Notes: generated by a model not told the origin, from the sequence alone. Shown: positions 1-9,127, numbered from the stretch's first letter. The stretch: 64,000 bases of DNA from Paraburkholderia terricola (GCF_900142195.1 NZ_FRAB01000002.1:191170-255169); one strand, 5' to 3'. Numbers and translations are program-made.

Positions 1-12
1 TCCAGAAACGAA

Positions 13-45
13 AAACCCGCGCAATCCTAGGACTGACGCGGGTTT
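13..45 (-). terminator. Rho-independent terminator after tRNA-Thr
   Basis: Read on the minus strand, a 9-bp perfect stem (AAACCCGCG / CGCGGGTTT) closes a 15-base loop and runs into a T-rich tail. It lies just downstream of the tRNA gene, so it probably ends that transcript. Confidence 0.75.
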
Positions 46-78
46 CGGGACTTCTTGGTACTGCTCGGGAATTCTTGT

Positions 79-154
79 TGGTGCCGGAAAGAGGAATCGA
101 ACCCCCGACCTTCGCATTACGAATGCGCTGCTCTACCGTCTGAGCTATTCCGGC
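79..154 (-). tRNA. tRNA-Thr (anticodon CGT)
   Basis: The minus strand folds as a 76-nt tRNA. The acceptor stem is GCCGGAA/TTCCGGC with discriminator A and an encoded CCA at 81-79. The T-arm has GGTTCGATTCC and the anticodon loop is TTCGTAA, giving anticodon CGT for ACG threonine codons. The anticodon arm GCGCATTCGTAATGCG is the same as in E. coli thrW. A terminator follows directly. Confidence 0.95.
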
Positions 155-209
155 ATCAGGAGAATCGAGATTATAGGGACTTCTTTATCAGCTTGGCAAG
201 CCCCTGAAC

Positions 210-1226
210 TCACTTTTTCGCTTCGAGATGGTAGCGGGTGACCCGGTCGACTTCGTTCTTCGAACCGAGGAACACGGCCACGCGCTCATGCAAGCTCTTG
301 GGTTGAATGTCGAGAATGCGTTTCTCGCCGTTGGTTGCCGCGCCGCCCGCCTGTTCGACGATGAACGACATCGGATTGGCCTCGTACATCAGACGCAGCT
401 TGCCCGGCTTGTCGGGCGTGCGCTTGTCCGCCGGATACATGAAGATTCCGCCGCGGTTCAGAATACGATGCACGTCGGACACCATCGAGGCGATCCAGCG
501 CATGTTGAAGTCGCTCTGACGCGAGCCTTCCTTGCCGGCCTTCAATTCGCCGATGTACTGCTGAACCGGCGGATACCAATGGCGTTCATTGGACGCATTG
601 ATCGCATACTCGCGCGTTTCGACCGGAATGCGCATATCGCTTTGCGTGAGCACCCACGAGCCTAGCTCGCGGTCGAGCGTAAAGCAGTTCACGCCGTTGC
701 CGGTGGTGAGCACGAGCACGGTTTGCGGGCCGTACACCGCATAACCCGCGGCGACCTGTTGCGTGCCCGGCTGCAGGAACGATTGTTCGGTAGGCTGCTG
801 GCCGTCCGGGCAGCGCAGCACCGAGAAGATCGTGCCGATCGACACGTTCACGTCGATGTTCGACGAACCGTCGAGCGGATCGAACACCAGCAGGTATTCG
901 CCCTTCGGGTAATTGGCCGGAATCGGGAAGAACTGCTCCATTTCCTCGGACGCCATGCCGGCCAGGTTGCCGCCCCATTCGTTCGCTTCGAGCAGAATTT
1001 CGTTCGACAGAATGTCGAGCTTCTTCTGCACTTCGCCCTGGACGTTTTCGCTGCCCGCCGTGCCGAGCGCATCCCCCAGCGCGCCCTTGCTGACGTGGTA
1101 GCTGATCGCCTTGCACGCGCGCGCGACGACTTCGATCAAAAGGCGCAGATCGGCAGGCAGGTTGTTGGTCTCGCGCTGCTGCTCGATCAGGTACTTCGTG
1201 AGAGTGGTACGACGTTGCAAAGCCAT
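210..1226 (-). CDS. fbp: Fructose-1,6-bisphosphatase class 1
   Basis: A 338-residue cytosolic enzyme that hydrolyses fructose 1,6-bisphosphate to fructose 6-phosphate in gluconeogenesis. The class I metal/substrate motif [10 protein letters not shown] is intact, preceded by the acidic EEME segment that holds other metal ligands. The C-terminal half has the conserved [16 protein letters not shown] segment (here [12 protein letters not shown]) and the GGIFMYPAD motif. Full family length. The ATG at 1226 has a GGAG ribosome site about 9 bases upstream. It stands alone on the minus strand, upstream of the tRNA, and downstream of higA with a gap of about 120 bases. Confidence 0.97.
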   Translation of the reverse strand: MALQRRTTLTKYLIEQQRETNNLPADLRLLIEVVARACKAISYHVSKGALGDALGTAGSENVQGEVQKKLDILSNEILLEANEWGGNLAGMASEEMEQFFPIPANYPKGEYLLVFDPLDGSSNIDVNVSIGTIFSVLRCPDGQQPTEQSFLQPGTQQVAAGYAVYGPQTVLVLTTGNGVNCFTLDRELGSWVLTQSDMRIPVETREYAINASNERHWYPPVQQYIGELKAGKEGSRQSDFNMRWIASMVSDVHRILNRGGIFMYPADKRTPDKPGKLRLMYEANPMSFIVEQAGGAATNGEKRILDIQPKSLHERVAVFLGSKNEVDRVTRYHLEAKK

Positions 1227-1348
1227 TGCTGTACTCCGGAGGCTTGAGGAATGTCTCGATTTTACCCGCTCGCTGTGCCGGCTCCGTGCTTTTAAAAAAC
1301 CAAAGGGCGCGAGGCGGTGGCGCGTGACACCGGCCGAGGCGGCGAATT

Positions 1349-1804
1349 TCAGGCTTTGCCGCGCGCCTTGCCGAGCGCGGCGTTGCCTCTGAGACTGGCC
1401 GCAAGCGCAGCGGCGCGGCCATGCTCGGCCGACACTTTCGGCATTTTCGGGCGGTCCGCCTTGGGCATGGGTTCGATCTCGCGTTCGATCTGCTCGCCGG
1501 CCGCCGCGGTGGCGACGCGCAGATCGTAGGCGATTTGCAGATGGAGCCAGAACTGCGCGCTCGCACCGAAGTAGCGCTCGAGGCGCAGCGCCGTATCCGC
1601 GGAGATGGCGCGCTTGCCGCGCACGATGTCATTGATGCGCGGCGCCGGCACGCGCAACGCCAGCGCCAGCGCATTCACGGACATGCCGAGCGGCTCCAGA
1701 AACTCGCTGCGCAGAATCTCGCCCGGATGAATCTCCGGGATGCTGTCGCCGGTATCGATGTCGGAGAAATCGATGCTGTTCAGATCGGAGCGTTTGATGA
1801 CCAT
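1349..1804 (-). CDS. higA: HigA-family antitoxin (XRE HTH), C-terminally extended
   Basis: A helix-turn-helix DNA-binding antitoxin. The core runs from [12 protein letters not shown] through [18 protein letters not shown] and [14 protein letters not shown], which is the typical HigA/VapI layout. The start at 1804 is chosen because GGGAG lies 6 bases upstream; a longer reading frame to 1846 would overlap higB. The product is 151 residues against about 100 for most HigA. The extra C-terminal segment of about 50 residues is basic and Ala/Lys/Pro-rich. It lies 16 bases downstream of the toxin gene, in the higB-first order typical of this family. It probably neutralises HigB and represses the operon. 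Confidence 0.88.
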   Translation of the reverse strand: MVIKRSDLNSIDFSDIDTGDSIPEIHPGEILRSEFLEPLGMSVNALALALRVPAPRINDIVRGKRAISADTALRLERYFGASAQFWLHLQIAYDLRVATAAAGEQIEREIEPMPKADRPKMPKVSAEHGRAAALAASLRGNAALGKARGKA

Positions 1805-1820
1805 GCCGGTCTCCCAATAG

Positions 1821-2102
1821 TCAGTGATAGTCGACAATCTCGACATTCAGCGCCTCTCCGTCGACAAAATGAAAACAGATGCGCCATTGCGCATTGATCC
1901 GAATACTCCATTGCCCGCTGCGCCGGCCTTGCAAAGCTTCGAGCCGGTTGCCGGGCGGCGCGTGCAGACTGTGGATGGAGCTGGCGGCGTCGATCATCAG
2001 CAGCTTGCGGTGCGCGAGCGCCTGCATGTGAAGCGGCAGTGAGTGCACGAACTTGCCCTGAAAAATTCTCGCCGTGGCCTTGTCGCCGAATGTCGTGATC
2101 AT
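1821..2102 (-). CDS. higB: HigB-family toxin (RelE superfamily mRNA interferase)
   Basis: A 93-residue protein with the HigB/RelE fold signature: residues near PPGNRLEALQGRRSGQWSIR followed by INAQWRICFHF and a closing VEIVDYH. The Arg/Tyr/His positions expected for ribosome-dependent mRNA cleavage are present in the C-terminal strand. By family, it cuts translated mRNA when free of HigA. It is the first gene of a two-gene operon with a palindrome in the promoter region. Confidence 0.9.
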   Translation of the reverse strand: MITTFGDKATARIFQGKFVHSLPLHMQALAHRKLLMIDAASSIHSLHAPPGNRLEALQGRRSGQWSIRINAQWRICFHFVDGEALNVEIVDYH

Positions 2103-2111
2103 GGGATGATA

Positions 2112-2126
2112 TAACGCATCGCGTTA
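2112..2126. promoter_or_regulatory. Palindromic operator of higBA
   Basis: A perfect inverted repeat, TAACGC-ATC-GCGTTA, lies 10 bases upstream of the higB start and overlaps the likely -10 (TATATC on the minus strand, immediately before the ATG). The position is as expected for an autorepression site bound by HigA or the HigBA complex. The role is inferred from position and symmetry. Confidence 0.6.
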
Positions 2127-2260
2127 AACGCAAAGAGTTAAATGGATGCGTTTACTTTCACTCCGCCAGCGTCAAACGAACAGTCGTCTGGATGGCTAAC
2201 CTTGATCGGCGCGGGCCGGCCGACTCGCAAACGCGCACGCACACGCACACGCGCGGGACG

Positions 2261-2289
2261 AAAAAAAGCCGGCAACACGTGCCGGCTTT
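2261..2289 (-). terminator. Rho-independent terminator of pepN
   Basis: On the minus strand, AAAGCCGGC(A) pairs with (T)GCCGGCTTT around a 5-base loop, followed by a run of seven T. It sits about 30 bases after the pepN stop codon. Confidence 0.85.
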
Positions 2290-2318
2290 CCGATGCAAGA
2301 ACAGCTTTCAGGTGTGCA

Positions 2319-5024
2319 TCACGCGAGCGCTTTCTCCACGATCTCGCGCACGTCGCGCGATTTCACCTGCGACGCCACTTGCTCCAGCGCCGCACGCATG
2401 CCCTCGCGCAGCGTCGGCGTGAAGCGGCGCCACAGTTCGAGCGAGCGGGCGAGGCGGGCGGCCACTTGCGGATTGATGGCGTCGAGCGCGATCACCTGGT
2501 CGGCCCAGAACGCGTAGCCCGAGCCGTCTTCGGCGTGGAACTGCGCCGGGTTGGCCGCGCAGAAGCTGAAAATCAGCGAGCGCGCGCGATTCGGGTTCTT
2601 CAGGTTGAAGGCCGGGTGCGTCATCAGCTTGCGCACGATCTCGATCACCGGTCGCTGCGCGCTGCCACGCTGCGTGGCTTGCAGCGCGAACCACTTGTCG
2701 ATGACGAGCGGCTCCTTCTCGAAGCGCCGGTAGAAGTCGTCCAGCGCCTGCTGCGCCTGCGCGCCGCCGCCATGCGCAGCCGCTGCGTTGAGCAGCGCCG
2801 CAAGCGCCGCCGAGCGGTCGGTCATGTTGTTCGCGGCATCGTATTGCGCGGACGCGAGGCGCACGGCGTCGGCCGGATCGTCCAGTTCCACGAGATACGA
2901 CAGCGCGAGATTCTTCAGCGTGCGATGACCGGCGGCCTCGGGTGTCGCTTCATATGCGCCGGGCGTGCGATGTTGTTCATACACCGCGAGCCATTCGTTC
3001 TTGAGCGCATTCGCCAGGCGCTTGCGCACGAACTGTCGCGCGGCGTGCACGGCGGCCGGATTGGATTCCGCCATCTGCTCGGCGAGATACGCTTCGGACG
3101 GCAGCATCAACGCCAGTTCGCGGAACGAAGGCGAGAGCGTTTCGTCGGTGAGCACGCGGGCGAACGCGGCGACCACCGAGTCGTCGAGTTCCAGCGCAAC
3201 GCCGGTGGCCGCGCGTCCGGCGAGCGCCAGCAGTTCACGCGTGGCGAGCCGTTGGCCGGCTTCCCAACGGTTGAACGGATCGCTGTCGTGCGCGAGCAGG
3301 AACGCCAACTGTTCCGCGGAGTAGTCGTATTCGACGATCACCGGCGCCGAGAAATTGCGCAGCAGCGAGGGCAGCGGTTCTTGCGCCACATTGACGAACG
3401 TGAAGGTCTGTTCGGTCTGCGTGAACTCGAGCACGCGCGTGGTGGAGGCCGACGCCGCGGCATCGCCTTCGAGTTGCAGCGGCAGGTCGCGGCCGTCCTT
3501 GCCGATCAGGCCGATCGCGAACGGAATCAGCAGCGGACCCTTTTGCGTTTCGCGCGCGGCAGGCGCGGCCTCGCCATAGCCTTGCGTGAGCGTCACGCTG
3601 TAGCGCTGCTGCGCGGCGTCGTACTTCGTGCGCACGGACACGCGCGGCGTGCCGGCCTGGCTGTACCAGCGCTCGAACTGCGCCAGATCGCGGCCGTTCG
3701 CATCGGCCAGCGCATGGCGGAAATCGTCGCAGGTCACGGCCTGCCCGTCATGACGCTCGAAGTACAGGTCCATGCCCTTGCGAAAACCCTCGCGGCCGAA
3801 CAGCGTCTGATACATCCGCACGACTTCCGAGCCTTTCTCGTAGACCGTCATCGTGTAGAAGTTGTTGATCTCGACGTAGCTTTCCGGGCGCACCGGATGC
3901 GCCATCGGACCCGCGTCCTCGGCGAACTGCATCTGGCGCAGCACGCGCACGTCCTCGATACGCTTGGTGGCGCGCGCGGCTTCGTCGCTACCGTTGCTCT
4001 GGCCGCCGGCCATGTCGGCCGAAAACTCCTGATCGCGGAACACCGTCAGGCCTTCCTTCAGGCTCAACTGGAACCAGTCGCGGCAGGTCACGCGATTGCC
4101 GGTCCAATTGTGGAAGTACTCGTGGCCGACCACCGCCTCGATGTTCGCGAAGTCGGTATCGGTTGCCGTCTCGGGGTTCGCCAGCACGTACTTCGTGTTG
4201 AAGATGTTGAGCCCCTTGTTCTCCATCGCGCCCATGTTGAAGTCGCTCACCGCGACGATCATGAAGCGGTCCAGATCGAGTTCGAGCCCGAAGCGTTTTT
4301 CGTCCCAGCGGATCGAATGGATCAGCGAATCCATTGCGTGACGGGTCTTGTCGAGATCGTGCGGTTCGACCCACACCTGCAAAAGCTTTTCCTTGCCCGA
4401 ACCGGTTTTCACGCGTTCCTCCAGCGCGACCAGCTTGCCCGCGACCAGCGCGAACAGATAGCTCGGCTTTCTGAACGGATCTTCCCAGCGCGCGAAATGG
4501 CGGCCGTCCGGCAAATCGCCTTCCTCGAGCAGATTGCCGTTCGACAGCAGCACCGGATAATCCGCCTTGCTCGCCCGCAGGGTGACCGTGAAGGTCGCCA
4601 TCACGTCCGGACGGTCGAGGAAGTAAGTAATGCGCCGAAAACCCTCGGCCTCGCACTGCGTGAAGAAGTTGCCGCTCGATACATAGAGCCCCGACAGCGT
4701 GGTGTTCCCGGCCGGATTGCAGATGCTGGTGAGCGTGAGCTCGAAGCTGTCCGGCACGTTGTCGAGCAGCAAGCCGTGCTCATGCGCATGCGCATTGGCG
4801 AAGGGCTTGCCGTCGATCGCGGCGCCGACGAACTCCAGTTGCTCGCCCATCAGCTCCAGGTGCGCGGCGCGCGACGCGTCCGGATTGCGGCGCACGCGCA
4901 TCGTATTTTTGACGACGGTGCGTTCGGGGACCAGATCGAACTCCAGTGCGACGGTGTCGATCAGGAAGGCAGGCGGCGCGTAATCGGCGCGGCGGATCAC
5001 ATTGGGCGTTGCGGTATCGGCCAT
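2319..5024 (-). CDS. pepN: Aminopeptidase N (M1 family zinc metallopeptidase)
   Basis: A 901-residue cytosolic zinc aminopeptidase that removes N-terminal residues from peptides. The exopeptidase motif GAMEN is at residues 265-269. The zinc site HEYFH is at 301-305, and the third ligand E324 follows at the expected HEXXH-x18-E spacing. An N-terminal beta-saddle domain and a long helical C-terminal domain match E. coli-type PepN in length. The start at 5024 gives MADTATPNVIRR; the frame stays open for 37 more codons upstream, but that stretch lacks family similarity. Single gene with its own terminator. Confidence 0.96.
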   Translation of the reverse strand: MADTATPNVIRRADYAPPAFLIDTVALEFDLVPERTVVKNTMRVRRNPDASRAAHLELMGEQLEFVGAAIDGKPFANAHAHEHGLLLDNVPDSFELTLTSICNPAGNTTLSGLYVSSGNFFTQCEAEGFRRITYFLDRPDVMATFTVTLRASKADYPVLLSNGNLLEEGDLPDGRHFARWEDPFRKPSYLFALVAGKLVALEERVKTGSGKEKLLQVWVEPHDLDKTRHAMDSLIHSIRWDEKRFGLELDLDRFMIVAVSDFNMGAMENKGLNIFNTKYVLANPETATDTDFANIEAVVGHEYFHNWTGNRVTCRDWFQLSLKEGLTVFRDQEFSADMAGGQSNGSDEAARATKRIEDVRVLRQMQFAEDAGPMAHPVRPESYVEINNFYTMTVYEKGSEVVRMYQTLFGREGFRKGMDLYFERHDGQAVTCDDFRHALADANGRDLAQFERWYSQAGTPRVSVRTKYDAAQQRYSVTLTQGYGEAAPAARETQKGPLLIPFAIGLIGKDGRDLPLQLEGDAAASASTTRVLEFTQTEQTFTFVNVAQEPLPSLLRNFSAPVIVEYDYSAEQLAFLLAHDSDPFNRWEAGQRLATRELLALAGRAATGVALELDDSVVAAFARVLTDETLSPSFRELALMLPSEAYLAEQMAESNPAAVHAARQFVRKRLANALKNEWLAVYEQHRTPGAYEATPEAAGHRTLKNLALSYLVELDDPADAVRLASAQYDAANNMTDRSAALAALLNAAAAHGGGAQAQQALDDFYRRFEKEPLVIDKWFALQATQRGSAQRPVIEIVRKLMTHPAFNLKNPNRARSLIFSFCAANPAQFHAEDGSGYAFWADQVIALDAINPQVAARLARSLELWRRFTPTLREGMRAALEQVASQVKSRDVREIVEKALA

Positions 5025-5164
5025 GGCGTTCTGTGGTGATGGGACTTGAGCGGCCGGCTGCCTGAAGCTCATATGAAGCTCATATGAAGGGCAATGAAAG
5101 CGCAGACCAGCCGGGCTTGTCGGGCCATTGTACAAAGCCTCGGCGGATCGTGCGGGCCGAACTT

Positions 5165-5193
5165 TTTACCGAACCGCCAGGTCAGCGTATTAT
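5165..5193 (+). promoter_or_regulatory. Sigma-70-type promoter for the DUF4136 lipoprotein gene
   Basis: TTTACC at 5165-5170 and TATTAT at 5188-5193 are separated by exactly 17 bases, about 80 bases upstream of the lipoprotein start. Seen by eye only. Confidence 0.55.
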
Positions 5194-5270
5194 CGGGCGC
5201 CCATGCGGATAAGCCGTATGAATGGGAGAACCCAAGGCAGAGGCAACACTGAGGCTTCACGAGGTAGACC

Positions 5271-5978
5271 ATGAAAATCAATCGATGGACCCGCCGCGCC
5301 ACGCTGCTACTGGCGGCGCTGACGGTACTGCTGTCCGGCTGCACCACCTATGTGACCACTCAAGTCACCGCGTTCTCGGACTGGAGCGGCAGCGACGCTA
5401 CCCGTACCTACGCGTTCACGCGGGCGGCGGATCAGCAGAACAATCTGGAACTCAGCACTTACGAGCGCATCGTCGCCAACGAACTCGCCGCGCATGCGTT
5501 CCGCCAGGTCGACACCGCGCAGGCGCGCTATCTGGTCGGGCTCTCGTATGGCATTCGCTCCGACATGGTGACGGTCGCCGAGCCGGTGTATTACAACCCG
5601 TGGCCGGCGCCTTATTGGGGAAGGCCGTTCGATCCGTGGGGTCCCTGGGGGCCTTGGGGTCCGTTTCCGACCGCCTACGTGAATCAGAGCTACCCGATCT
5701 TCACGCATCTGCTGGGCGTGCGGATTACCGAGCGCGCCACCGGCAAGGAGGTCTATAACGTGACGGCGCGCAACTCGGGCGGCGAGTCGTCGCTGGTGCG
5801 GGCCATGCCGTATCTGGCGCGCAGCGCGCTGGCCGATTTCCCGATCGGCAACGGCGTGGTGCGCACGGTGAAGATTCCGCTCGACAAGAACGGCGGCGCC
5901 TCGAACGAAGTGGCCGCGACCGGCGCCGCGCCAGCGGCCGCGCCGGCGCCGGCGTCGGGCGCGAAAGCGGTGCAGTAG
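5271..5978 (+). CDS. DUF4136 family lipoprotein
   Basis: A 235-residue secreted lipoprotein of unknown function. A lipobox LLSGC puts the acylated cysteine at residue 24 after a short basic and hydrophobic leader, so it is likely anchored in the outer membrane. The body has the DUF4136 pattern: an aromatic SDW segment, YAF.R, and a mid-part TARYLVGLSYGIRSD-like strand. A Trp/Pro/Gly-rich loop (PWGPWGPWGP) lies around residues 122-131, and a low-complexity Ala/Pro tail closes it. It has its own promoter and terminator, so it is probably monocistronic. Confidence 0.85.
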   Translation: MKINRWTRRATLLLAALTVLLSGCTTYVTTQVTAFSDWSGSDATRTYAFTRAADQQNNLELSTYERIVANELAAHAFRQVDTAQARYLVGLSYGIRSDMVTVAEPVYYNPWPAPYWGRPFDPWGPWGPWGPFPTAYVNQSYPIFTHLLGVRITERATGKEVYNVTARNSGGESSLVRAMPYLARSALADFPIGNGVVRTVKIPLDKNGGASNEVAATGAAPAAAPAPASGAKAVQ

Positions 5979-6031
5979 GCAAGCGGTGTGAAGCCGGCGC
6001 GTGCAAAAGGCGTTGGCTGTGGCATGGCTCA

Positions 6032-6068
6032 AACGGCCCGGCAGGTCATCCTCGCCGGGCCGTTTTCT
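6032..6068 (+). terminator. Rho-independent terminator
   Basis: An 11-bp perfect stem (AACGGCCCGGC / GCCGGGCCGTT) with an 11-base loop, followed by TTTCTTTT. It ends the lipoprotein transcript. Confidence 0.85.
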
Positions 6069-6148
6069 TTTGCGCGCCGCGAGGCGCCGCGCGGTGGGGC
6101 GGGCGTTGCACCGCCGCCCTCAGGTCCGGCCGCGCTTGCGAACCACGG

Positions 6149-6721
6149 CTAAACTCCCACGCCGCACAACGCCAGCACGCCCAGCACGATGAATATCACC
6201 GCCGCGATGCCGTGCACGAGCGTCGTCGGCAGGCGATGCGCGAAGCGGTCGCCGAGCAGGATCGCCGGCACATTGGCGACCATCATGCCGACCGTGGTGC
6301 CCGCCACCACGCCGACGTAATCGTGAAAGCGCGCGGCGAGCGCCACCGTCGCGATCTGCGTCTTGTCGCCCATCTCCGCAAGAAAGAACGTCACCACGGT
6401 CGCGCCGAACACGCCGAAATGCGTGCGGCTGGTATCGGCTTCGTCCGCGTCGAGTTTGTCCGGCACGAGAATCCACAAGCCCATGCCGATGAACGATACC
6501 GCCAGCGTCCAACGCATGATGGTCGGCGTGAGCAGCGAGCCGAGCCACGCGCCGAGCGCGCCGGCGCAGGCGTGATTGATGAGGGTGGCGGTCAGCACGC
6601 CGAGAATGATCGGCAGCGGCTTGCGATAGCGCGCGGCCAGCACGAGCGAGAGCAGTTGTGTTTTGTCGCCGATCTCGGCGAGCGCGACCGCTCCGGTCGA
6701 AATGATGAAAGCGTGATCCAC
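6149..6721 (-). CDS. UPF0016/GDT1-family manganese exporter (MneA-like)
   Basis: A 190-residue inner-membrane protein with two homologous halves. Each half carries the family signature E-x-G-D-K-T-Q (EIGDKTQLL near the start, EMGDKTQIA in the second half), and there are six predicted membrane segments. Family members such as Vibrio MneA export Mn2+. The start is taken as GTG at 6721 (VDHAFIISTGAVALAEIGDK), matching the usual MDHAF N-terminus; an upstream ATG would cut into the riboswitch leader. The yybP-ykoY leader upstream directly supports manganese as the effector and substrate. Confidence 0.9.
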   Translation of the reverse strand: MDHAFIISTGAVALAEIGDKTQLLSLVLAARYRKPLPIILGVLTATLINHACAGALGAWLGSLLTPTIMRWTLAVSFIGMGLWILVPDKLDADEADTSRTHFGVFGATVVTFFLAEMGDKTQIATVALAARFHDYVGVVAGTTVGMMVANVPAILLGDRFAHRLPTTLVHGIAAVIFIVLGVLALCGVGV

Positions 6722-6796
6722 GTTGTATAGGTTCCCCGGGCCGAGATGTGAACGAGCGACGACCCACGACACGCCGGGCCCTCTTGCGGCGCGTGT

Positions 6797-6940
6797 GGAT
6801 CATCGGTCTCGCCAGGCCAGAGGCTGCGGCTGCCATGGCCGTACAGGCCAAGTGTGTTGACAGACGCCCCCGCGAACCGCACGTGCGATGCACCGGATAG
6901 CGGTGCCGACGTGCCGCGGGGCGGCTACTCCCCAATGAGG
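6797..6940 (-). ncRNA. yybP-ykoY manganese riboswitch
   Basis: The transcript leader of the UPF0016 gene, read on the minus strand, carries the conserved parts of this class in order: GGGGAGTAG (6933-6925), then GCGTCTGTCAACACACTTGGCC with the invariant GTCAACA, then a closing arm ending TGGCGAGACC (about 6815-6805). Between them are GC-rich stems. A TATACT -10 box lies just upstream at 6951-6946. The class binds Mn2+ and turns on Mn export genes. The exact outer boundaries are approximate. Confidence 0.88.
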
Positions 6941-6960
6941 GACGGAGTATAGCAGGCGTG

Positions 6961-7536
6961 ACCTGTCCTTATGCGCAACGAGGACGCCGCAGGCCAGTAC
7001 GGGAACGGCGCGATTGGTTGGCACGGCGAAGCGGGCCTTGGACTGCATGGATAGCCGCTCGCTCACGCGCCGGCCGACGTTATTGAGATGTTCCCAGGTG
7101 AAACAGTTCTTGGAAAGTTAAATGAAAGTATGTGTCCGTTAATCCCCGGCATCGCGCCGCCGGGGAGCGTCGCAAACCGTCCCGCACCCGATCCGATCAG
7201 GGCGGCGGGGGCGCCGGACCGGCGCGAAACGGCTACTTCGCGGATCCGTGGCACTGGCGAGACGGATTACAGATGGATACGTCTTTTCCGGCTGATTTAA
7301 TCCAGAATATTCAGTATGATTCCGGCGACCCAAGGAGCCCGAGACCATCCACCAACAAATATCAAAAGGCACTTAATAATCGACCAAAGTGCCGTTAATC
7401 CGCTGAACCTACATAAAAGACGATTGGTTTGACCCCGGCTGGAGATTGCCGGTCCGCGCGGCGCCTACACGCTGTGACGGCTGTGTATTCCGTCAGGCGC
7501 TTCAGCCTCTCCCTGCTTCTACGCGCGAACACCGAT
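6961..7536. other. Intergenic region before the aryl polyene cluster
   Basis: About 575 bases with no convincing gene. The part from about 7260 to 7430 is more AT-rich than the surroundings and should hold the promoter of the aryl polyene operon, but no -35/-10 pair stands out. The reading frame of the first APE gene extends up to a TTG at 7429, but this extension has no family-like content. Confidence 0.5.
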
Positions 7537-8349
7537 ATGCCCGATCCGCACTGGACCATTCCGGTCGCTCGCTGGTCTTGCTGGCCTGCTGCCGCATCCG
7601 CACCACCCGATATCGGCTTTATCGAGCCGATCGTGCGGCGTCGCCTGAGCACGCTGTCCAAAGCCGCGTTGAAAGTTGCGCACGATTGTGTCGCGCGGAA
7701 CGAGGTTCGGGTCGTGTTCGCCTCGCGCCACGGCGAATTGCGGCGCACCACGGACATTCTGCGCGCCATCAGCGCGGGCGAGCCGGTCTCGCCGACCGCG
7801 TTCAGCCTGTCGGTGTTGAATGCGATGACGGGCGTGTTCGGCATCGCGCGCGGCGACCGCTCGGCGGCCAGCGCGATCTCGGCCGGCGCCGAGACGCTCG
7901 GCTACGCGCTGCTGGAAGCCTACGCGCAATACGCCACCGAGCCGGGCGCGCCCGTGCTGCTGGTGTACGCTGACGAACCGGCCGACACAGCCTACGGCAC
8001 GATCGAGGACGAAGTGCAGGGCGGCGCGATCGCGATCCTGCTGGATGACGAGGCGGCGACGGGGCGCCTGACGTGCACGCGGTCCGCGGCCGGCGAGGCT
8101 CAGGCAGCGCCGCCAATCGAGGCAATCGAGGCAAACGAGGCAGGCGAAACAAACAAGGCAGGCGCAACAAACAAGGCAGGCGCAACAAACCAGGCAGGCG
8201 AAACAAACAAGGCAAGCCCCACGCCCCGCGCCGAGCGTTTCGCGACCCAAAGCCAGGCGCTGCTGCACTGTCTGGAAACCGGCGCGACCACCGCCTGGCA
8301 AGGCGCCGGGGTTATCTGGCATTGGAGTTGGCATGATCGCGCGGCTTGA
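7537..8349 (+). CDS. apeC: Aryl polyene chain-length factor-like protein (partial ketosynthase fold, ApeC-like)
   Basis: A 270-residue protein with only the N-terminal half of a beta-ketoacyl synthase fold (ketoacyl-synt_2 type). The usual active-site Cys segment reads SAISAGAETLG, with no cysteine, so it should act as a chain-length-factor partner of a true ketosynthase rather than a condensing enzyme. In characterised APE systems such a partner pairs with the ApeO ketosynthase. The start at 7537 (MPDPHWTIPVARW) is preferred over the upstream TTG. Residues 202-225 are an in-frame repeat, four copies of AG(E/A)TN(K/Q). It overlaps the next gene by 17 bases. Confidence 0.8.
   Translation: MPDPHWTIPVARWSCWPAAASAPPDIGFIEPIVRRRLSTLSKAALKVAHDCVARNEVRVVFASRHGELRRTTDILRAISAGEPVSPTAFSLSVLNAMTGVFGIARGDRSAASAISAGAETLGYALLEAYAQYATEPGAPVLLVYADEPADTAYGTIEDEVQGGAIAILLDDEAATGRLTCTRSAAGEAQAAPPIEAIEANEAGETNKAGATNKAGATNQAGETNKASPTPRAERFATQSQALLHCLETGATTAWQGAGVIWHWSWHDRAA
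8140..8211 (+). repeat. 18-bp in-frame tandem repeat, 4 copies
   Basis: Four consecutive 18-base units of the type GCAGGCGMAACAAACMAG encode AGETNK/AGATNK/AGATNQ/AGETNK inside the chain-length factor gene. Just before it are three 9-base units (ATCGAGGCA-like) encoding IEA/IEA/NEA. The length is a multiple of three, so copy changes would alter a linker without a frameshift. Confidence 0.9.
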
Positions 8350-9127
8350 TTACATCTGGCGGTTCTGCGCGACGGGCATGGCCTTCGTGGTGTTCGGCGT
8401 GTGCGGACTGCTGTTTTCGGTGCTGGTGTTTCCGTTCGCGTGGCTGTGGCCGCATCGCGCGTCGCGCCAGTTCGCGGTGACGACCGTGATTCACTGGTTT
8501 TTCCGCGCGCTGGTCGCGGTGCTGCAGCGCATCGGCGTGATGGAACTCGAGGTGTCGGGCGCGCGGATGTTGCGCGCCGGCGGTCCGGCGATCGTGGTCG
8601 CCAATCACCCGACCTACCTCGACGTGATGGTGCTGCTGTCGCTCACCCCGCATGCCTGTTGCGTGGTGAAAAACGCGCATTGGGGCAACCCCTGTTTCTG
8701 GGGCATCGTGCGCTCGGCGGAATACGTGAGCAATGCCGATCCCACCGATCTCGTCGAAGCCGGCGCGCGGCAGCTCGCGGCAGGCTATACGATGATCATT
8801 TTTCCCGAAGGCACGCGCAGCCCCGCGCCGAACCGGCTGCACGCGTTTTCGCGTGGTTTCGCGCACATGGCGTTGAAGGCCGGCGCGCCGATCGTGCCGG
8901 TGCTGATGGATTGCGACCCGCCCGCGTTCACCAAGCAGATGCGCTGGTACGACGTGCCGGCGCGCGCGTTCCGCATACGTGTGAACGTGCTCGAGCCGCT
9001 TGGCGTCGAGCAGTTCGCGGACGACGACACTACACCGGCTCTCGCCGCGCGCAGCGTGACGAGCGCCGTCGAGGCACACATTACCCGGCACCTGTTCGAT
9101 TATGGATTCTTTAAAACTGGAAATTAA
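8333..9127 (+). CDS. PlsC-like lysophospholipid acyltransferase of the APE cluster
   Basis: A 264-residue membrane-bound acyltransferase. Two hydrophobic segments occupy about residues 12-45. The acyltransferase motif I is NHPTYLD (NHx4D form), and motif III is FPEGTRS. In APE clusters this enzyme class is thought to move the polyene chain from the acyl carrier protein onto a lipid or sugar acceptor, which is inference here. The gene starts inside the previous one (17-base overlap) and ends inside the next (26-base overlap). Confidence 0.88.
   Translation: MIARLDYIWRFCATGMAFVVFGVCGLLFSVLVFPFAWLWPHRASRQFAVTTVIHWFFRALVAVLQRIGVMELEVSGARMLRAGGPAIVVANHPTYLDVMVLLSLTPHACCVVKNAHWGNPCFWGIVRSAEYVSNADPTDLVEAGARQLAAGYTMIIFPEGTRSPAPNRLHAFSRGFAHMALKAGAPIVPVLMDCDPPAFTKQMRWYDVPARAFRIRVNVLEPLGVEQFADDDTTPALAARSVTSAVEAHITRHLFDYGFFKTGN

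Noticed and set aside
2142..5039. A 965-codon plus-strand open frame opposite pepN
   Set aside because: Its translation is Arg/His/Ala-rich with no family pattern, and the other strand encodes a full PepN with all motifs. High GC leaves long antisense frames open.
7429..7536. N-terminal extension of the chain-length factor from a TTG at 7429
   Set aside because: The extra 36 residues have no family-like content and no ribosome site. The ATG at 7537 gives a start typical of the family.
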